Assembly (NCBI GenBank): GCA_948474755.1
Contig: CAOLHI010001842.1
Coordinates: forward strand, 186,001 to 250,000
DNA: 64,000 nucleotides
From: Ctenosaura bakeri
Taxonomy: Eukaryota > Chordata > Lepidosauria > Squamata > Iguanidae
Direction: 5' to 3'
Of the stretch, positions 45,431-57,056 are shown in pieces. A model generated the notes under the pieces. The model saw only the letters and a program-made list of their open reading frames with translations, was not told the DNA's origin and made no database searches. The translations under genes and the position numbers were made by a program. The number at the start of each line of letters is the position of its first letter. Positions within the stretch are counted from its first letter, which is position 1.

Positions 45431-46139
45431 ATTTACGCCTTATTCTGAAACCCCCCAGGGTTGCAGAAGGCAGCAGGGGGGCCGCTTTCCGCCCCTGCAG
45501 CCCTGCTCCCCCCTCCATCCCCCCCCCGGAGCGAAGTGACCTTGTGGGGGCGAGAAGTGTGTGTGGAGGGGGGAGCCCGGGAACACGCCCTCCTTTTCCC
45601 TTCCACGCGCGGAGCCCGCCCAGCCAAGCGCTCTCCCCAACCCAAGGCGCGCGTGTGCGCGCAGCGTCTCTGGCGAGGCGAGGGGCGGGGGGGCGCCCTT
45701 TCCGGACCCCCTCCTCCCCTCCCCCCACTCTCGGCCCCAATCTGGGGCCCCCAGACTGCCCGGGAAGGGCGGCCGCCTCCGGGACAGGGGTGCCGCCCCC
45801 AGCCCAATGAAAGGGAAGGAGGGGGGCGCGCACCGAGGCAGAGGCAGCGGGGGGGCGGGGGGCGGACAGCGGGGAAGGGGGGCTGCTGGTGAGCCGGGCC
45901 AAGCTCCCTCTCTCTCGCTGCTCTCCGCCTCGTGCGAGACAGCGCCCCCATCCCCCTCCTCTTCCTCCTCCTCCTCCTCCCCTCCCTTTCTCCCCCCCCC
46001 TATTTTTGCTCCCTTGGAAGGAGAGGCGCCCAGATTGCAGAAAGCAGAGGAGGAGGAGGAGGAGGCGGCGGCCGCCTCGGCTTTCTCGCGCCCGCCCAGG
46101 AAGGAGAGGGCCGCCGGGCAGCCGAGGCCGTCCCCGGGC

Positions 46140-46437
46140 TCCCTGGAAGATCGGGACCCTCCATCGCTCGCTCGCCCGCTTGCTCGCCCAGCTGGCCGGC
46201 TGAGCGGCCGGGCGCGCCTTCTCCGCTCGCCTCGCCCGGCGCGCGCCCCCTGGCGGCCAGGGAGGGCGCCGCCCCCTCGCCTTTCTTTCCCCCCGGAGCC
46301 GGGGGAGCCGCTCCGTCTTCCCGGCGCCCCAGCCCACCGGGAGGGCGGCCCAGGCAGCCTCCCAGGCAGGCGAGGAGACCCCGAGCGCCGCCCGGAGAGG
46401 CCAGGACAGGCGAGGCGAGGAGGCGGCCGGCCAGCCA
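46140..46437 (+). other. Candidate 5' noncoding exon ending in a splice donor
   Basis: The region ends with GGCCAGCCAG|GTAAAG at 46437/46438, a good donor. The transcription start is not determined; the stated left edge is approximate. A weak downstream exon candidate at 47172-47217 (acceptor TGCTTCAG, donor GTGGGG) could be part of the same transcript. Confidence 0.4.
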
Positions 46438-46559
46438 GGTAAAGCCAGCCCGGGGCTCGAGGGGGAGGCGGGGGGCGCCGGTTGGGGAAGGGGCGGCCAG
46501 CCCGGGAGCAGGACGGCCGGGGTGCCCCCCAGGACGCGCAGGGAGGCTCCGGGCACCCT

Positions 46560-46870
46560 CTTGCTGAACTTTGGGGGGATGCTTTTTGGGGTACCGCTTT
46601 AGGGGGAGGCTACTTTGGGGGGACTGGCGATTGAGGCTCTTGGGGGGCTGCTTTGGGGAGATCTTCCTTTTTTTGGGGGGGTGCTGATTTTGGGGGGACT
46701 TATTCCTGGAGGAGGGTCGGGGGGCTCCTTTAGAGGGGGGCTTCTTTTTCCGGGGGGCGAGTGGCTGCCTCTGGAGGGCCGGCTCGCTGCTTTGGGGGTT
46801 GCGCTGCTTGGGGGGGCTCTGCTGCTTGGGAGGGGTGGGTTCTGATTTGGGGGGGGGATGGCTGGACTCC
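46560..46870 (+). repeat. G-run-rich block, G-quadruplex potential
   Basis: TTTGGGGGG-like runs of 5-7 G recur about every 20-35 bp across roughly 300 bp on the + strand, just past the splice donor. Several windows have four or more G-runs spaced closely enough to form G-quadruplexes. Confidence 0.75.
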
Positions 46871-47100
46871 CTACCTCGCCAGCAATCTCCCACCCTCCCA
46901 CCGCCGCACACGCACGCCTCCTTGTGCGCTCCTTGGCTCCGGCATGGCCCTATTTCCACCCCAGGAGAGAAAGGCAAAAAAATAAAAAATTAAATAAATG
47001 CCCAGCAGAATTGGGGGTCCAGGGTCCCTGCGAGGGGTAGCAGAGGCTGGGCGCCCCCTCCCCACCCCCCTCTTTCCTCTCCTCCCAGGCAGAACAGCCA

Positions 47101-48230
47101 AGGGGAGGCTGGGAGAACCGATGCTCAAGACAGGGATGCTCGCCTCTTCCCTCCCCCTTTTCCCTGCTTCAGAGGAGCTGGTGGACCAGTGGAGAGAAGA
47201 TGCAAGGCAGGAACAAGGTGGGGGTGTCTGCAATTTGCAGGGACAATATTTAAAATATAATTTCCCTCCCCGGGGTAATGGATATCAATGTGGTGTCGTC
47301 TATCCCCCCCCCACCAGGCACCACCTTCAGGGTTCTGCTTGTGCGAATTTTATTATTTTTTGTTGTTGTTATTGTTGCAAATGCAGTCTCTCCTAGTAAC
47401 CGTCGCATGAAAAGCAGACCGCTGTTGGAGAGCGAGCAAGCCAGAGGACCGAGTTGGCATCCTTTTTTAGAAAAAAGAAGATAGGCATTGTGTTCCAAAG
47501 GGGGAAATTTCTAGAGATTGCTCCCCTCCTCCCCTCCCTGCCATTGCACCCCTGCAATAAAAGTCTCTCGTCACCCCCAACCTTCTTGCATCCCATCCCT
47601 GCCCAGGTATTAGGTAGCTGCCTGTTGTCGCTTGCAGAGATGTAAATCCACCATCGCTGGGTTTTGCATTGATTAAGTTCAAGACGTGAGGTTTGGTTTG
47701 GATTGCACGGCTGGGTGTTCTCTGGTTTTAAGACCTTACTTTCGGAAGGAATGAGGCAAGGTTATCCTAAAGTTGTAGACCAGGTATCTTGGGGGCAGCA
47801 AGTCCAGTGCAGACCAGCTGGATCCCTCTTTGCAACCAAGATGGTTTGCAAGATCACACGTGGGTTGAAAGAACCCTGGGATGTGCAGGCTGTCTGGAGG
47901 AATTTCTTGGAGAAATATTATTTCCAAACCTTGGTGTGGATCCTGTGCTTTCTCAAGAGGTTATTTGAAAAAAACAAAACATTCCCTGATACCTAGCATG
48001 AAGTATTTACAGTTGCGGCTTTTGCATTTTTGAAAAAGAACCAATATTCCAACACATTTGGTCTGTAGATGTATTTTTAAGGATCTCGTAAAGCTCCACT
48101 GTTTTGATTGAAGAAATCATGGTCCTATTTTGCGGGAAACTGCTGACTTTACAACGTCCTGTTTATGTGGTGTTTTATGTTGTAAAATATAAAAAAGGGA
48201 TAAGATCCATATAGTTGTGGTTCGTGTCAT
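47101..48230. other. Repeat-poor stretch, probable intron of the downstream gene
   Basis: No mobile-element signature is seen in 1.1 kb, in contrast to the rest of the window. No ORF is convincing. Confidence 0.45.
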
Positions 48231-48231
48231 G

Positions 48232-48455
48232 TCCCTTCCAAGCCATTTGCGACTTGTGGCAACCCTAACCAAATTTAGCGTGGGGTTTTCTTGGCAAGAT
48301 CTGCTCAGAAGGAATGTGCCCTTGCTTTCCTCTGAGGCTGAGAGAGTGTGAGTTGTCCAAGGTCACCCAGTGGGTTTCCGGGGCTGAGTGGGAATTCGAA
48401 CTCTAACCCCTAGAGTCGTAGTCGAATACTCACAGCACGCTGCCTCTCCACCGTA
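48232..48455 (-). repeat. tRNA-derived SINE (family A), minus strand
   Basis: GCCATTTGCGACTTGTGGCA tail, CTCTGAGGCTGAGAGAGTGT middle, AATTCGAACTCTAACCCC (B-box area), GCACGCTGCCTCTCC head. Confidence 0.85.
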
Positions 48456-49500
48456 CAGTTCAGAATATGCAAAACCAGTTTGAGGTTTTTTCACTTATCC
48501 GCCTCTTGATCTGTAGAGATAACTCCCGTGCCGGTTCAGATTTCAGCAAATTCTACTGTATTTACTTATTAATGAATCCAGGGTTTCGTTCACGTGTTTG
48601 GGCATTTTCGTTCCCATTGCTACAACGGTGCATTATGGTTTATGTGGTTTTGTGTGTGTGAGAGGTATCGTTCTTCCCCCTGTGTGTTTGTGGTACTGAG
48701 TGCAAATGTTATTTGGTTCGAATGTGTCAGTATGTTTTGTTAACCTCAAAGAAAATGGTTTTCTGGTGCAAAAAGAAAAGCTCATATTGCAAGAATGGGG
48801 CTTATGTACATGGAAGAGCAACACTGTCAAGTCGTGTTCGTACATGAAAATGCATGTCTGGAAAAGAGGGCATTGTGATCTGTTTTCATGCTTTTTTCAC
48901 CCTATTACTGTCCAGTTTTCCAAGACTGGTTGTCACTGTGTCCATTTTACAGATAGGGAACTGAGTCTGGAAGAGCTAAGACCGCCCATTAAAGTCAGTG
49001 GCTGAAATAAGTGCTCTGAGTTGTGTTTTGCATGAAATTGTGCATTTAAAAAGTGAATGGGCTGGATGCAGATGTAGTCATCCTGGAAGTGAGCCCACTG
49101 AAAGCAATGGAGCTGAAGTTAGTGGTGACACAGCTCTCTCATTGCTTTCGTTTTTGATCTCTTCTAAATGTGGCCGTATCTACATCTAATTCGGTGTGTT
49201 TTGTGCAAGAAGGAAGGCAATCATTTTTTTTAGAAAAAAGATCTCTGAAATTATAGAAGCTGAAGGCAAAAGAGAAATTTGGAACATCCTGCAGCGTGTA
49301 GGAAGCTTTGATTTTGATGTTAGAGACTGACTCCGTAACATGATCTCTACTTGCCTCAGAGACTGACACTTCGATGCAGGTCTTGGGGTATTTTCTTGCT
49401 CTAAAATGTGGCTCTGCATGGTTTAGGGAATTGCTCACCCCCAAACTTCACCACCTCTTACCTTATTCTGTCCATCTAAGGCAGGAATCCTGTACCCACT
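48456..49500. other. Repeat-poor stretch, no gene seen
   Basis: No coding or repeat signature was recognised. Probably intronic or intergenic. Confidence 0.45.
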
Positions 49501-49501
49501 T

Positions 49502-49715
49502 TGGGTGCGTGTGTGCCATCAAATCTCCTATCGACTTATGGCACTCCCGTGAATGTTCCGAGGATTTTCTTAGGCAAGAGATCCTCAGAGATGGCTTTGC
49601 CAGTTCCTTCCTCTGAAATACAGCTTGCAGCACCTGGTATTTGTTGGTGGTCTCCCCTCCAAGTACTGACCAAGGCTGACCCTGCCTAGCTTCCAGGATC
49701 AGATGGGATTTGTTG
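49502..49715 (-). repeat. 5S-rRNA-derived SINE, minus strand
   Basis: CAGCACCTGGTATTTG, GTGGTCTCCCCTCCAAGTAC and GACCCTGCCTAGCTTCC match the complement of 5S rRNA. The head side has GGCAAGAGATCCTCAGAG, as in the copies at 26.4 and 41.2 kb. Confidence 0.8.
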
Positions 49716-50155
49716 CCTTTAAGGATATTTATTTGGGAATTAATGCATATTTTAAAAGGCTTTCTTCTGAACAGATCTGCACAAGGCTGATCTGTTGACA
49801 AGACTGTGGACCTTTGAGGAGGAATGTTTTGCAGGCTTCTCCAGCCTGGAATTCTCCACATGGGTTTTGGACCACAAGTCCCATGGTTCCCAGTCACAAC
49901 CATTTGCTACGCTGTGCTATTTTGTCCCCTAGTGAAGAGACGGATGTAGCCCATTATGTTCTTTGCCACCTCTTCTGTCATCACGTTTATGGAGAGCTAT
50001 ATATAGTCCTGGGCAATTTAAGAAGCGACTTTCTCACACATTCTCTGCGTGTCTCACGTAGTCTCTGAAGGTGTCTTGCCTTTTCTCAGACTGTCTTTGT
50101 CACACTGGCAACATGCTTGTTGTCCACAAATCCCCCCTTCAGTAAAACGGTGGGT
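49716..50155. other. No gene seen
   Basis: Intergenic. An M3-like word (GGACCACAAGTCCCATGGTT) lies at about 49870. Confidence 0.4.
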
Positions 50156-50590
50156 AGAATCATAGAATCCTAGAGGTGGAAGAGACCCCCAAGGGTCATC
50201 CAGTCCAACCCCCTTCTGCCATGTAGGAAGACACCATCAAAGCACTCCCTTGGACAGATGCCCATCCAGCCTCTGTTTCAAAACCTCCAAAGATGGAGAC
50301 TCCACCACACTCCACTGGGACAGCCTATTCCCCTGTTGAACTGCTCTTACTGTCAGGAAGTTCTTCCTAATGTTTAGGTGGAATCTCTTTTCCTGTGGTT
50401 TGAATCCATTGCTCCGTGTCCTAGTTTCTAGAGCAGCAGAAAACAAGCTTGCTCCATCTTCAACATGACATCCCTTCAGATATTTAAACATGGCTATCAT
50501 GACCCCTCTAAATCTTCTCTTCTCCTGACTAAACATGCCCACCTCCCAATGCCACTCCTCCTAGAGCTTCTATGGCTTCCACGCCTCTGT
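50156..50590 (-). mobile_element. CR1 LINE 3' part, minus strand
   Basis: AATCATAGAATCCTAGAGGT tail, CATCCAGTCCAACCCCCTTC and a minus-strand 101-codon ORF2 C-terminal piece ([20 protein letters not shown]). Confidence 0.9.
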
Positions 50591-51171
50591 TGATAGCATT
50601 GTTGAAGTTACTGAGCTGAGTGCAGTTCTGCGAGCCTGTCTTAGTTTTGCACATCTGACTATTATCAGGTGTACTGTTAACAAAGTAGCTCAAGGGGCCG
50701 TTCTGACGTGCTTCAAGTCTGGGGTTTTTTTTCTGGTATTATTATCGTTGATGTTCTTATTATTTGTTCATATCCTGGCTTTCTCTCAGAATTGGGACTC
50801 CAGCTTACAAATCAAAAACACAATGCAGCTAAAAACATACAAAAGAGTGAACCTTAAAATGAGATTAAATTATTGGCAATATTAAAATGATTTAAAACTG
50901 CATTTACAAAGAGAAAACACGATTAGAAGATGAAAAGTATTTGAAACAATGCTTTTTACTGTTCCATCAGCCCATTCTTTTAAAACTTTCTGTATTCAAA
51001 GCCTGGAAGAATAAAAAAAAATAATCTTTGCCTGGTGACATAATCTAGAAATTTGGTTGAAATGTGATAAACTAGAGGGTTGGACTGGGATCCGTGGAGA
51101 GTAGACAGAAGTGAGCATTGGATTTAACTAAGGATATAAATGAAGCCACCTTTAAATAAGAAGATAGAGTG
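50591..51171. other. No gene seen
   Basis: AT-rich intergenic stretch with short A-runs. No feature supported. Confidence 0.4.
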
Positions 51172-51300
51172 GGAACTACATGGCCCTCCAGATGTTGGAC
51201 TGCAATTCCCAGCATTCCTTGCCATTGGCTGTCCTGGTTAGAGCTGCTGGGACTTGCAGTTCCGCAACATTTGGAAGGAAGGCAGTGTTATTCCCCTTGC
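51172..51300. repeat. hAT-like palindromic MITE (family M3), worn
   Basis: GGCCCTCCAGATGTTGGACT pairs with AACATTTGGAAGG, and CTGCAATTCCCAGCATTCC pairs with GCTGGGACTTGCAGTTCC. Confidence 0.6.
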
Positions 51301-51724
51301 CTTTGTATCTTATCTTCTTTTCCAGTCTTTCAGAACATTGTCATTTCTCTATCCAAATTCCTGATAAGCTTTGTCATAGGGGGTAAAACTAGCCAGCAGA
51401 CAGTTGGAAAAGATTGTTTCTCAGCCACGAACAACCTGATCCATTGTTGGAAGAAGGCAAACAGAAGGTGACTGTCCATCAGGCATTCATAAAAGCCGGT
51501 TTGCTCCATGTATGGCAAAGGAGAAGAAGGAGAAACAAAGCCTATCTTTTGGCACATCAGACCAGCGGTTTTTGTGAATTAGCATCAAATGCCACGATAA
51601 TTGCAAATCAGCTGTCAAATCCTGCATGTATAAAACTGGGAATGTAGGGCAGGCTTTTGCCAATGCAAAGCGCATGTAAACAGTCTGGAGACTGGCTTCA
51701 CATTGAAGTGGCTGGTCCAGTCAA

Positions 51725-52005
51725 CAGAGAGCCGGTGTCGTGTAGCAGTTTGAGTGTCGGACCAGATCTCTGGGATGGCAAGGTCCGAATTCTGATTCAG
51801 CCATGGGTCATTTCTGCACTAGATTGTTATAGCACTATTATTCCACTTTCAATATCCTATGGAAATCTGGGGTTTGCAGTTTAGGGAGGGGCCTTGAGGC
51901 CCTTCCCTAAACTGCAAACCCCAGGATTCCATAGGATGTTGAAAGTGGAATAATAGTGCTAGAACAGTCTAGTGTGGAAATGGCCATGGAAATCCACTGC
52001 AAATT
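51725..52005 (+). repeat. SINE-A head split by an M1 MITE
   Basis: AGAGCCGGTGTCGTGTAGCA to CAGCCATG, then the MITE, then ATGGAAATCCACTGC. Removing the MITE and one ATG restores the SINE sequence exactly. Confidence 0.85.
51806..51985. repeat. M1 palindromic MITE with ATG target duplication
   Basis: GGTCATTTCTGCACTAGATT to GTGTGGAAATGGCC. ATG lies at 51803-51805 and 51986-51988. Confidence 0.92.
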
Positions 52006-52008
52006 TGT

Positions 52009-52092
52009 CTGTCCTTCCTTCCTTCCTTCCTTCCTTCCTTCCTTCCTTCCTTCCTTCCTTCCTTCTTTCCTTCCCTTCCTTCCTTTTTTTAA
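52009..52092. repeat. (CCTT)n microsatellite
   Basis: A tetranucleotide run with one TTCTTT break, about 80 bp long. Confidence 0.95.
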
Positions 52093-52099
52093 CTGTAAA

Positions 52100-52189
52100 A
52101 GCTCATAATATTTCTTCAAGTCTTCACAGACCCTCTACGAGGACACCACGCTCCTCTGGGGGTCCACAGACCACAGGTTAAGAACCACT
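52100..52189 (-). repeat. hAT terminus fragment
   Basis: Ends with ACAGGTTAAGAACCACTG, whose complement CAGTGGTTCTTAACCTGTGG is a hAT-type inverted terminus. Only one end is present. Confidence 0.55.
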
Positions 52190-53478
52190 GGTATAGGGCT
52201 TTAAAGGCCCTTTGAATTGTGCCCTGGAAGTGGACTGGTAGCCAGTGAAGTTGTTGCAATATGGGAATTGTGTGTTCCTTTTAACCAGCTCCAGTCAGCA
52301 TTTTCCAGACAGTTTCCAAAGGCAGCCCCACATAGAGAGTATTACAGTGATCTGACGGGATGTAATCGAGGGACGTGTCACCATAGCCAGATCTGACATT
52401 TCCAGGAATGGCCACAACTGGTGCACTAGGTTTAACTGTGCCAACATGTCCGTGGGCACTGCCAAAAGCTGAGCGTTCGGGCTCAGATCCGAATCCAAGC
52501 TGCAAACCTGAGATTTCAGGGGAGCGTAACCCCATCCAAGGTAAATCTCCATTCTCTGATCTGTCTTTTGGCCGACTCAAAGCACCTCTGTCTTGTCTGG
52601 ATTAAGGTGCAATTTATTTGCCGTCATCCAGAATCTTCTGGTGAATTGCTTACTTTTATAAACTGAAAAACATAGCTAGAATCCTGATGATGTTCTAGGC
52701 TAGCAATTGCCCCTTCTCCAAGGTCCTTTCACAGTGGCAAAGGAACTCAGTCAGAATGTGCTATCTGACCAGCTTTTTTTCTCCAATGCCTTCTTTGCTC
52801 TTTGTGGCTAAGCCCACACTCATTTTCATCCTATCTCTTCTTCCTACTCTGGTGTAGTTACATCAGCATAGCGCATCACCAGGTTTCCAGGTATGATATC
52901 CATTAGGGTGATGGAGCTGGACTGTATGGAGCACCTGAAGCAAGTTTAGCATCTCAGGCTTGTAGAGTTAAAAGGGACCCCAAGAATCCTGTAATTCAAC
53001 TCCCCTGGCAGCACAGGAACCCACAACAATAGCATCCCTGATAGACAACCATCCAACCTGTGTAAAAATCTCCAACAATGTGGAGAGTCCACCACCTTTA
53101 AGGTAGTTTATTTTGCAACCAGACAGCAATTACTACCAGGTAGTCCTTCCTCATGTTTAGTCACAATCCCCTGTCTCATAATTCGAATCCAGGATTAAGT
53201 AGTAGAAAAGGGTCTCCACCAGAAACCATGATGAACCTCCAGCCGAAAACACCAGTGGACAAGATGATGCACTGGTTTGCTTAGTATAAAGCAGGGTCAG
53301 GTGCAGACTGGGGGAGGAGTTCCTTCTTGGACTATAACTCCCAGAATCCCCCAGCCAGCATGGCCATTGGGGCTTCTGGAAGTGGTAGCCCACAAAAGGA
53401 ACATCCCCAGGCTCTGATAAGTTATCCATAGATACATTCCACTGGATAATGAGAGGCCTCTCCTTCACCCCCTTCCTA
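52190..53478. other. No gene seen; M3-like words near 53325-53395
   Basis: ACTATAACTCCCAGAATCCC with GGCTTCTGGAAGTGGTAG is a worn palindromic repeat. CR1-type scraps (CTTGTAGAGTTAAAAGGGAC) occur near 52960-53160. No gene. Confidence 0.45.
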
Positions 53479-55734
53479 GGCCCTTTCCACACTCTACCTG
53501 ATCCTGGTAGTGTCCTGTGGGGATCTCAGTAGAGGTTATCCCGGGAGGGGAGCGTGACAGGAGCGCTCTCTCCTCACCAGCTGCCTACGGGAATGCAGGC
53601 GATATGATGGCCATGCCTCTTGTTTCTGCAATGCAGCCAGTTACTGTCCCAAGCTGCACTGGGGCGGGAAGCACAGCCTTCCTGACTCTGCACACACTAG
53701 GTAAGCGTGGGCAGAAGGTGGGAAGGCATTGTGATCACCAGTCATTGATGGGAAAAACATGTCAATGACTTGTGGTGCAGTCTCGCCACCTGTCATCCAA
53801 GTCCTGTCCTTCTCCCGTCCCCAGCCTCCTGCAGAAAGGACCCTGGTGTACTGTACACTGTAGGCTGAACTTTTAGGTTTCTGTCCAAGGTTCAGAAGCT
53901 CTTTTGGTGAGAGATTTCAGCACCATGGATGGCTTTTCCAGGGTGCAGATCGAAATACTCAGTGGGTTCATCATCCCACTGAGATGGGAGCCCCCAGCTG
54001 CTACCAGTGCTGTTCTCCCCCGCTTGATCCTTCCTCCATGTCAGGGTTCACTCAGTCACACACGCGCACACACACACCATGGGTTTCCAAGCTGTATATT
54101 TGCCTCCACTAATAGGATCTTCAAATGTGTCTGTGCACTCACACTTCTCTGAGTAGTTGCAACATGTAAGATGGGGTGGGCTACGTAAAGCCATGTGGAT
54201 CATCTGCGGCTCTTGGGACTCAGAAATGTGGCCCCTAAAGCTCCTCAAAAACCCCTGAACCACCCATTTTTTAAAACATTTGGGATATTTTTCAGGTGAT
54301 TTTTCACCTGAAAATTGGCCAGACACCCCCTCTCCAAGCAGTTGCTTTCTTCCCCTGCTCCCCAGAGATCCCCCCAGATATCCCCAAAGGGAAAAAATGA
54401 GCTGAAAATCAGCCAAATGTTGTCATTACATCATGTCCATTGGACCAAAGCAGACTGGAAGAGCCCCTTGAGTGAGTGCAGGGGGAGTAGAAATGGAATC
54501 CAACCTTGCCGACTATGATCTAGAAGTTCACTCCATCCGTTATGAAAGGCAACAGCTCAGGAAGGGAGGAAGGCTCTTATTTTGTTTGGAAAGAATAGGA
54601 ACAGGTTTCTCTGGATCAGGGGGTGTTCTCAAGTATTGGGATACCAAGGCAAGGAGAATCAGGGACTGACAAGAAACTTTTTAATTCAGGACTTTTTCTT
54701 TGTAAAATTTATGCAAAATATAGCATGTTCAGTTTTCTGCACACACACAAAAAATAAAGTTTGTTCAGAATGAGTACCCACATACAGCATTTGTCTGCAG
54801 AAGAAACATTTTCTGTGCAGAAAACAATGTTTTCTGCAGAATATTATTTGCGCTGAAAATAATACTATTTTTGGCAGAGAAAATCTTTTTTGCTGCACAG
54901 AAAACTCTATGTTCTGTACAAAAATATCACATGTGAATGTTGTGTAGAAGAACTGCTGAACTGTGAATAGCTTTCCAAAGCTGCACAGCTTTTTGGAGAG
55001 TTTTTGCCAGCAAGAAAGAAATTGCTAAAAGTACTCATTGCTTCCTCTGAGAACAAAATTAACAAAGGATGACATCTCTGATGTGTACAAAAATCCACTC
55101 CATCCCACCCCAAATGGTCTTCCTTTCAGCAATAGAATTAGATAGGTGTGAGTCATTTGGTGGCCGTGGCCGTTGAAAGACTGGACCTCTGAAATTCCTG
55201 CCATGCTACCGCAGATCCTTCAGAGATCAACTAGGCAGTCTGAATCTGTCATCTGCACTCCCTAGCTCGATATTACTCACCTGCCACTTTCTATCTCTAG
55301 CTGCTCTTCACAACAATTTCCATGACAACCCTTTTTACCTGTTGCTTTCCGCTAGTCAGAAAAAAAGAAATTCCAGCTCATACCAATGAGCCAGTGTTAC
55401 CATAGCACAGGGGCACAGCTGAAGCTTTGGGGAGGGGGGATTTTTTGCCCCAGAGCTCCCCAAGAGTTGTACAGATTGTCAAAATCCTCCCCAAAAAGCA
55501 GAACCAGGAGTAGCAAAGAGAAGATTGGGAGCTATCCGAGGTGCTGAACAGTAAGTACATTCACAGCTACCCAGTTGGGTGTACAATGTTGGTATTCGAC
55601 AGAAGGGTGGAGTAGCACAAGCACCATTTAACTGTGTGCTGTAGAGGTATACCGTGCACACATGCAGTGTTTCAGTTCACCATCGTAGAAGGCATCCAGA
55701 GAAAGAGACGCCATCACCCCCTCTAGGTGGCTTA
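53479..55734. other. No gene seen; diffuse repeat at 54780-54950
   Basis: Begins with a GGCCCTTTCCACAC element-end-like word. The 54.78-54.95 kb block has several imperfect TTTCTGCAGAAAA-type units. A run CACACACGCGCACACACACA lies near 54057. No coding signal is convincing. Confidence 0.4.
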
Positions 55735-56201
55735 GGCCCTTTCTGCACCGGGCTATTAAAACGGCGCAGAGTGACCTCCGACAGAGGTCTTCTGCACCGT
55801 GGAGTGGACTGGGTTGGACTACTTTTTGTAGTTCCGCACCTCAGTCCGCTCCGGAGCGACCGGAACTGGTTGCGCAATGTGCTTTTTTAAAAACCTCTTT
55901 TAAGAGGTTTTTAAAAAGCACGGAGCGCGCGACCCTGTGTCGCTCCGTCGCCACGCACCGGTGCAGATTTGCAGGCACGCACTAGTGCGTGCCTGCAGAT
56001 CTGCCGGGGGCGGGCTTTAGGCTGGCGAGATTCTCTGGTTGGTGGAGAAGCCGCCAAAATGGAAGCCGCCATTTTGGACGCCGGAGCAGTGCGGAGCGAC
56101 GAGCTCGCACTGCTCCTCGTCCCGACGGACTCACCCGGATGCTGAAGAAGTCCGGTGAGTCCCGTTTCTGCCTGATTCACGCCCCACGTGTGGAAAGGGC
56201 C
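55735..56201. repeat. Larger TIR element (family M2) with CpG-rich core
   Basis: GGCCCTTTCTGCACCGGGCT and CACGTGTGGAAAGGGCC are inverted ends. TTA flanks both sides (55732-55734 and 56202-56204). The core holds CpG-rich paired blocks such as AAAAACCTCTTTTAAGAGGT and GCAGGCACGCACTAGTGCGT. Same type as 25800-26228. Confidence 0.85.
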
Positions 56202-56700
56202 TTAGTTCCATTGCTGAACTGCTGTTACTGGCAAGAAGTACCTTCTTAATGTAGGAATTAACAACATTTATTACTTAAGTTATAGCTAGGGATCATAGAG
56301 ATATATGTGTATAGTGTTATCAGTAAATTAATAATACTATCTCTTTATTTACTTTTTTCTTACTATCATATTATCCAAATAATTTATACCTGTATTGTTA
56401 TTTTGGGCATTTTCCCCTCCTTATAAGTGTATACTGACATACTGATGCAATGATATATATATTTGTATGTGTGTGTGTGTGTGTTTGTGTATATATGTAT
56501 TTATATATATGAAATGGTTGTTTAGTGTTATTTATGTTAGTTCATAGATATGATATTCTGCTGTATTGTGTGTCTATGACATAATAATAATAATAATAAT
56601 CATCATCATCATCATCATCCTTCTAATTTTCAGTTGAGATCTCCTCTCCTGTTTAGAGAGACCTGTAGCAGAGAAACCTCCCATTAGATCTACTTCCTTA
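56202..56700. other. AT-rich stretch with simple repeats
   Basis: TG/TA-rich runs at about 56455-56515, and (AAT)n then (ATC)n runs at about 56582-56620. No gene. Confidence 0.6.
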
Positions 56701-56702
56701 CA

Positions 56703-56790
56703 GGCCCCTCCCTAAACTGCAAACCCCAGGATTCCATAGGATGTTGAAAGTGGAATAATAGCACTGTAGCAGTCTAGTGCGGACATGGCC
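56703..56790. repeat. M1 MITE right half
   Basis: GGCCCCTCCCTAAACTGCAA to AGTGCGGACATGGCC only; the left arm is absent. Confidence 0.8.
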
Positions 56791-57056
56791 TCAGTCTTCC
56801 CTTCTCCAAGCTGAACAAGCCCAGTTCCTTCAACCTCTCCTTGCGTGTTTTGTTCTCCAGACCGCTTACCATCCTAGTTGCCCTTCTCTGAACTCCCTCG
56901 CTACTTGTGCATATCCTCCTTGAAATGCGGCTTCCAGAACTGGATGCAGTATTCCGGGTGAGATCTGACCAGAGCAGAATACGGTGGGGCTGTTACTTCC
57001 CTTGACTTGGAAACTATGCTTCCGTTAATGTAGGCTAAGATGGCATTTGCATTTCA
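56791..57056 (-). mobile_element. CR1-clade LINE of the second subfamily, minus strand
   Basis: TTCAACCTCTCCTTGCGTGT, CTCTGAACTCCCTCGCTACT and AGAACTGGATGCAGTATTCC match the 37.6-kb copy's family. Confidence 0.75.

Larger units (their letters stand above)
45430..47100 (+). promoter_or_regulatory. FBXO41: Strong CpG island, candidate FBXO41 promoter
   Basis: A sharply bounded, extremely GC- and CpG-rich block with many GC-box-like GGGCGG/GGGGCG words and no TATA box. In human, FBXO41 lies directly downstream of EGR4 and on the same strand, so this fits the FBXO41 5' end. The assignment is by inferred synteny only; no FBXO41 protein sequence is visible in the window, so the coding exons are expected further downstream. 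Confidence 0.5.

Noticed and set aside
45195..47000. Several long ORFs (up to ~450 codons) on both strands of the CpG island
   Set aside because: They overlap on all frames, are rich in Gly, Pro, Arg and Ala, and match no family. GC-rich DNA has few stop codons, so these are compositional.
47172..47217. A 46-bp internal exon
   Set aside because: The acceptor and donor are fair, but the segment is short and there is no protein or transcript support. It is mentioned only as a possibility.
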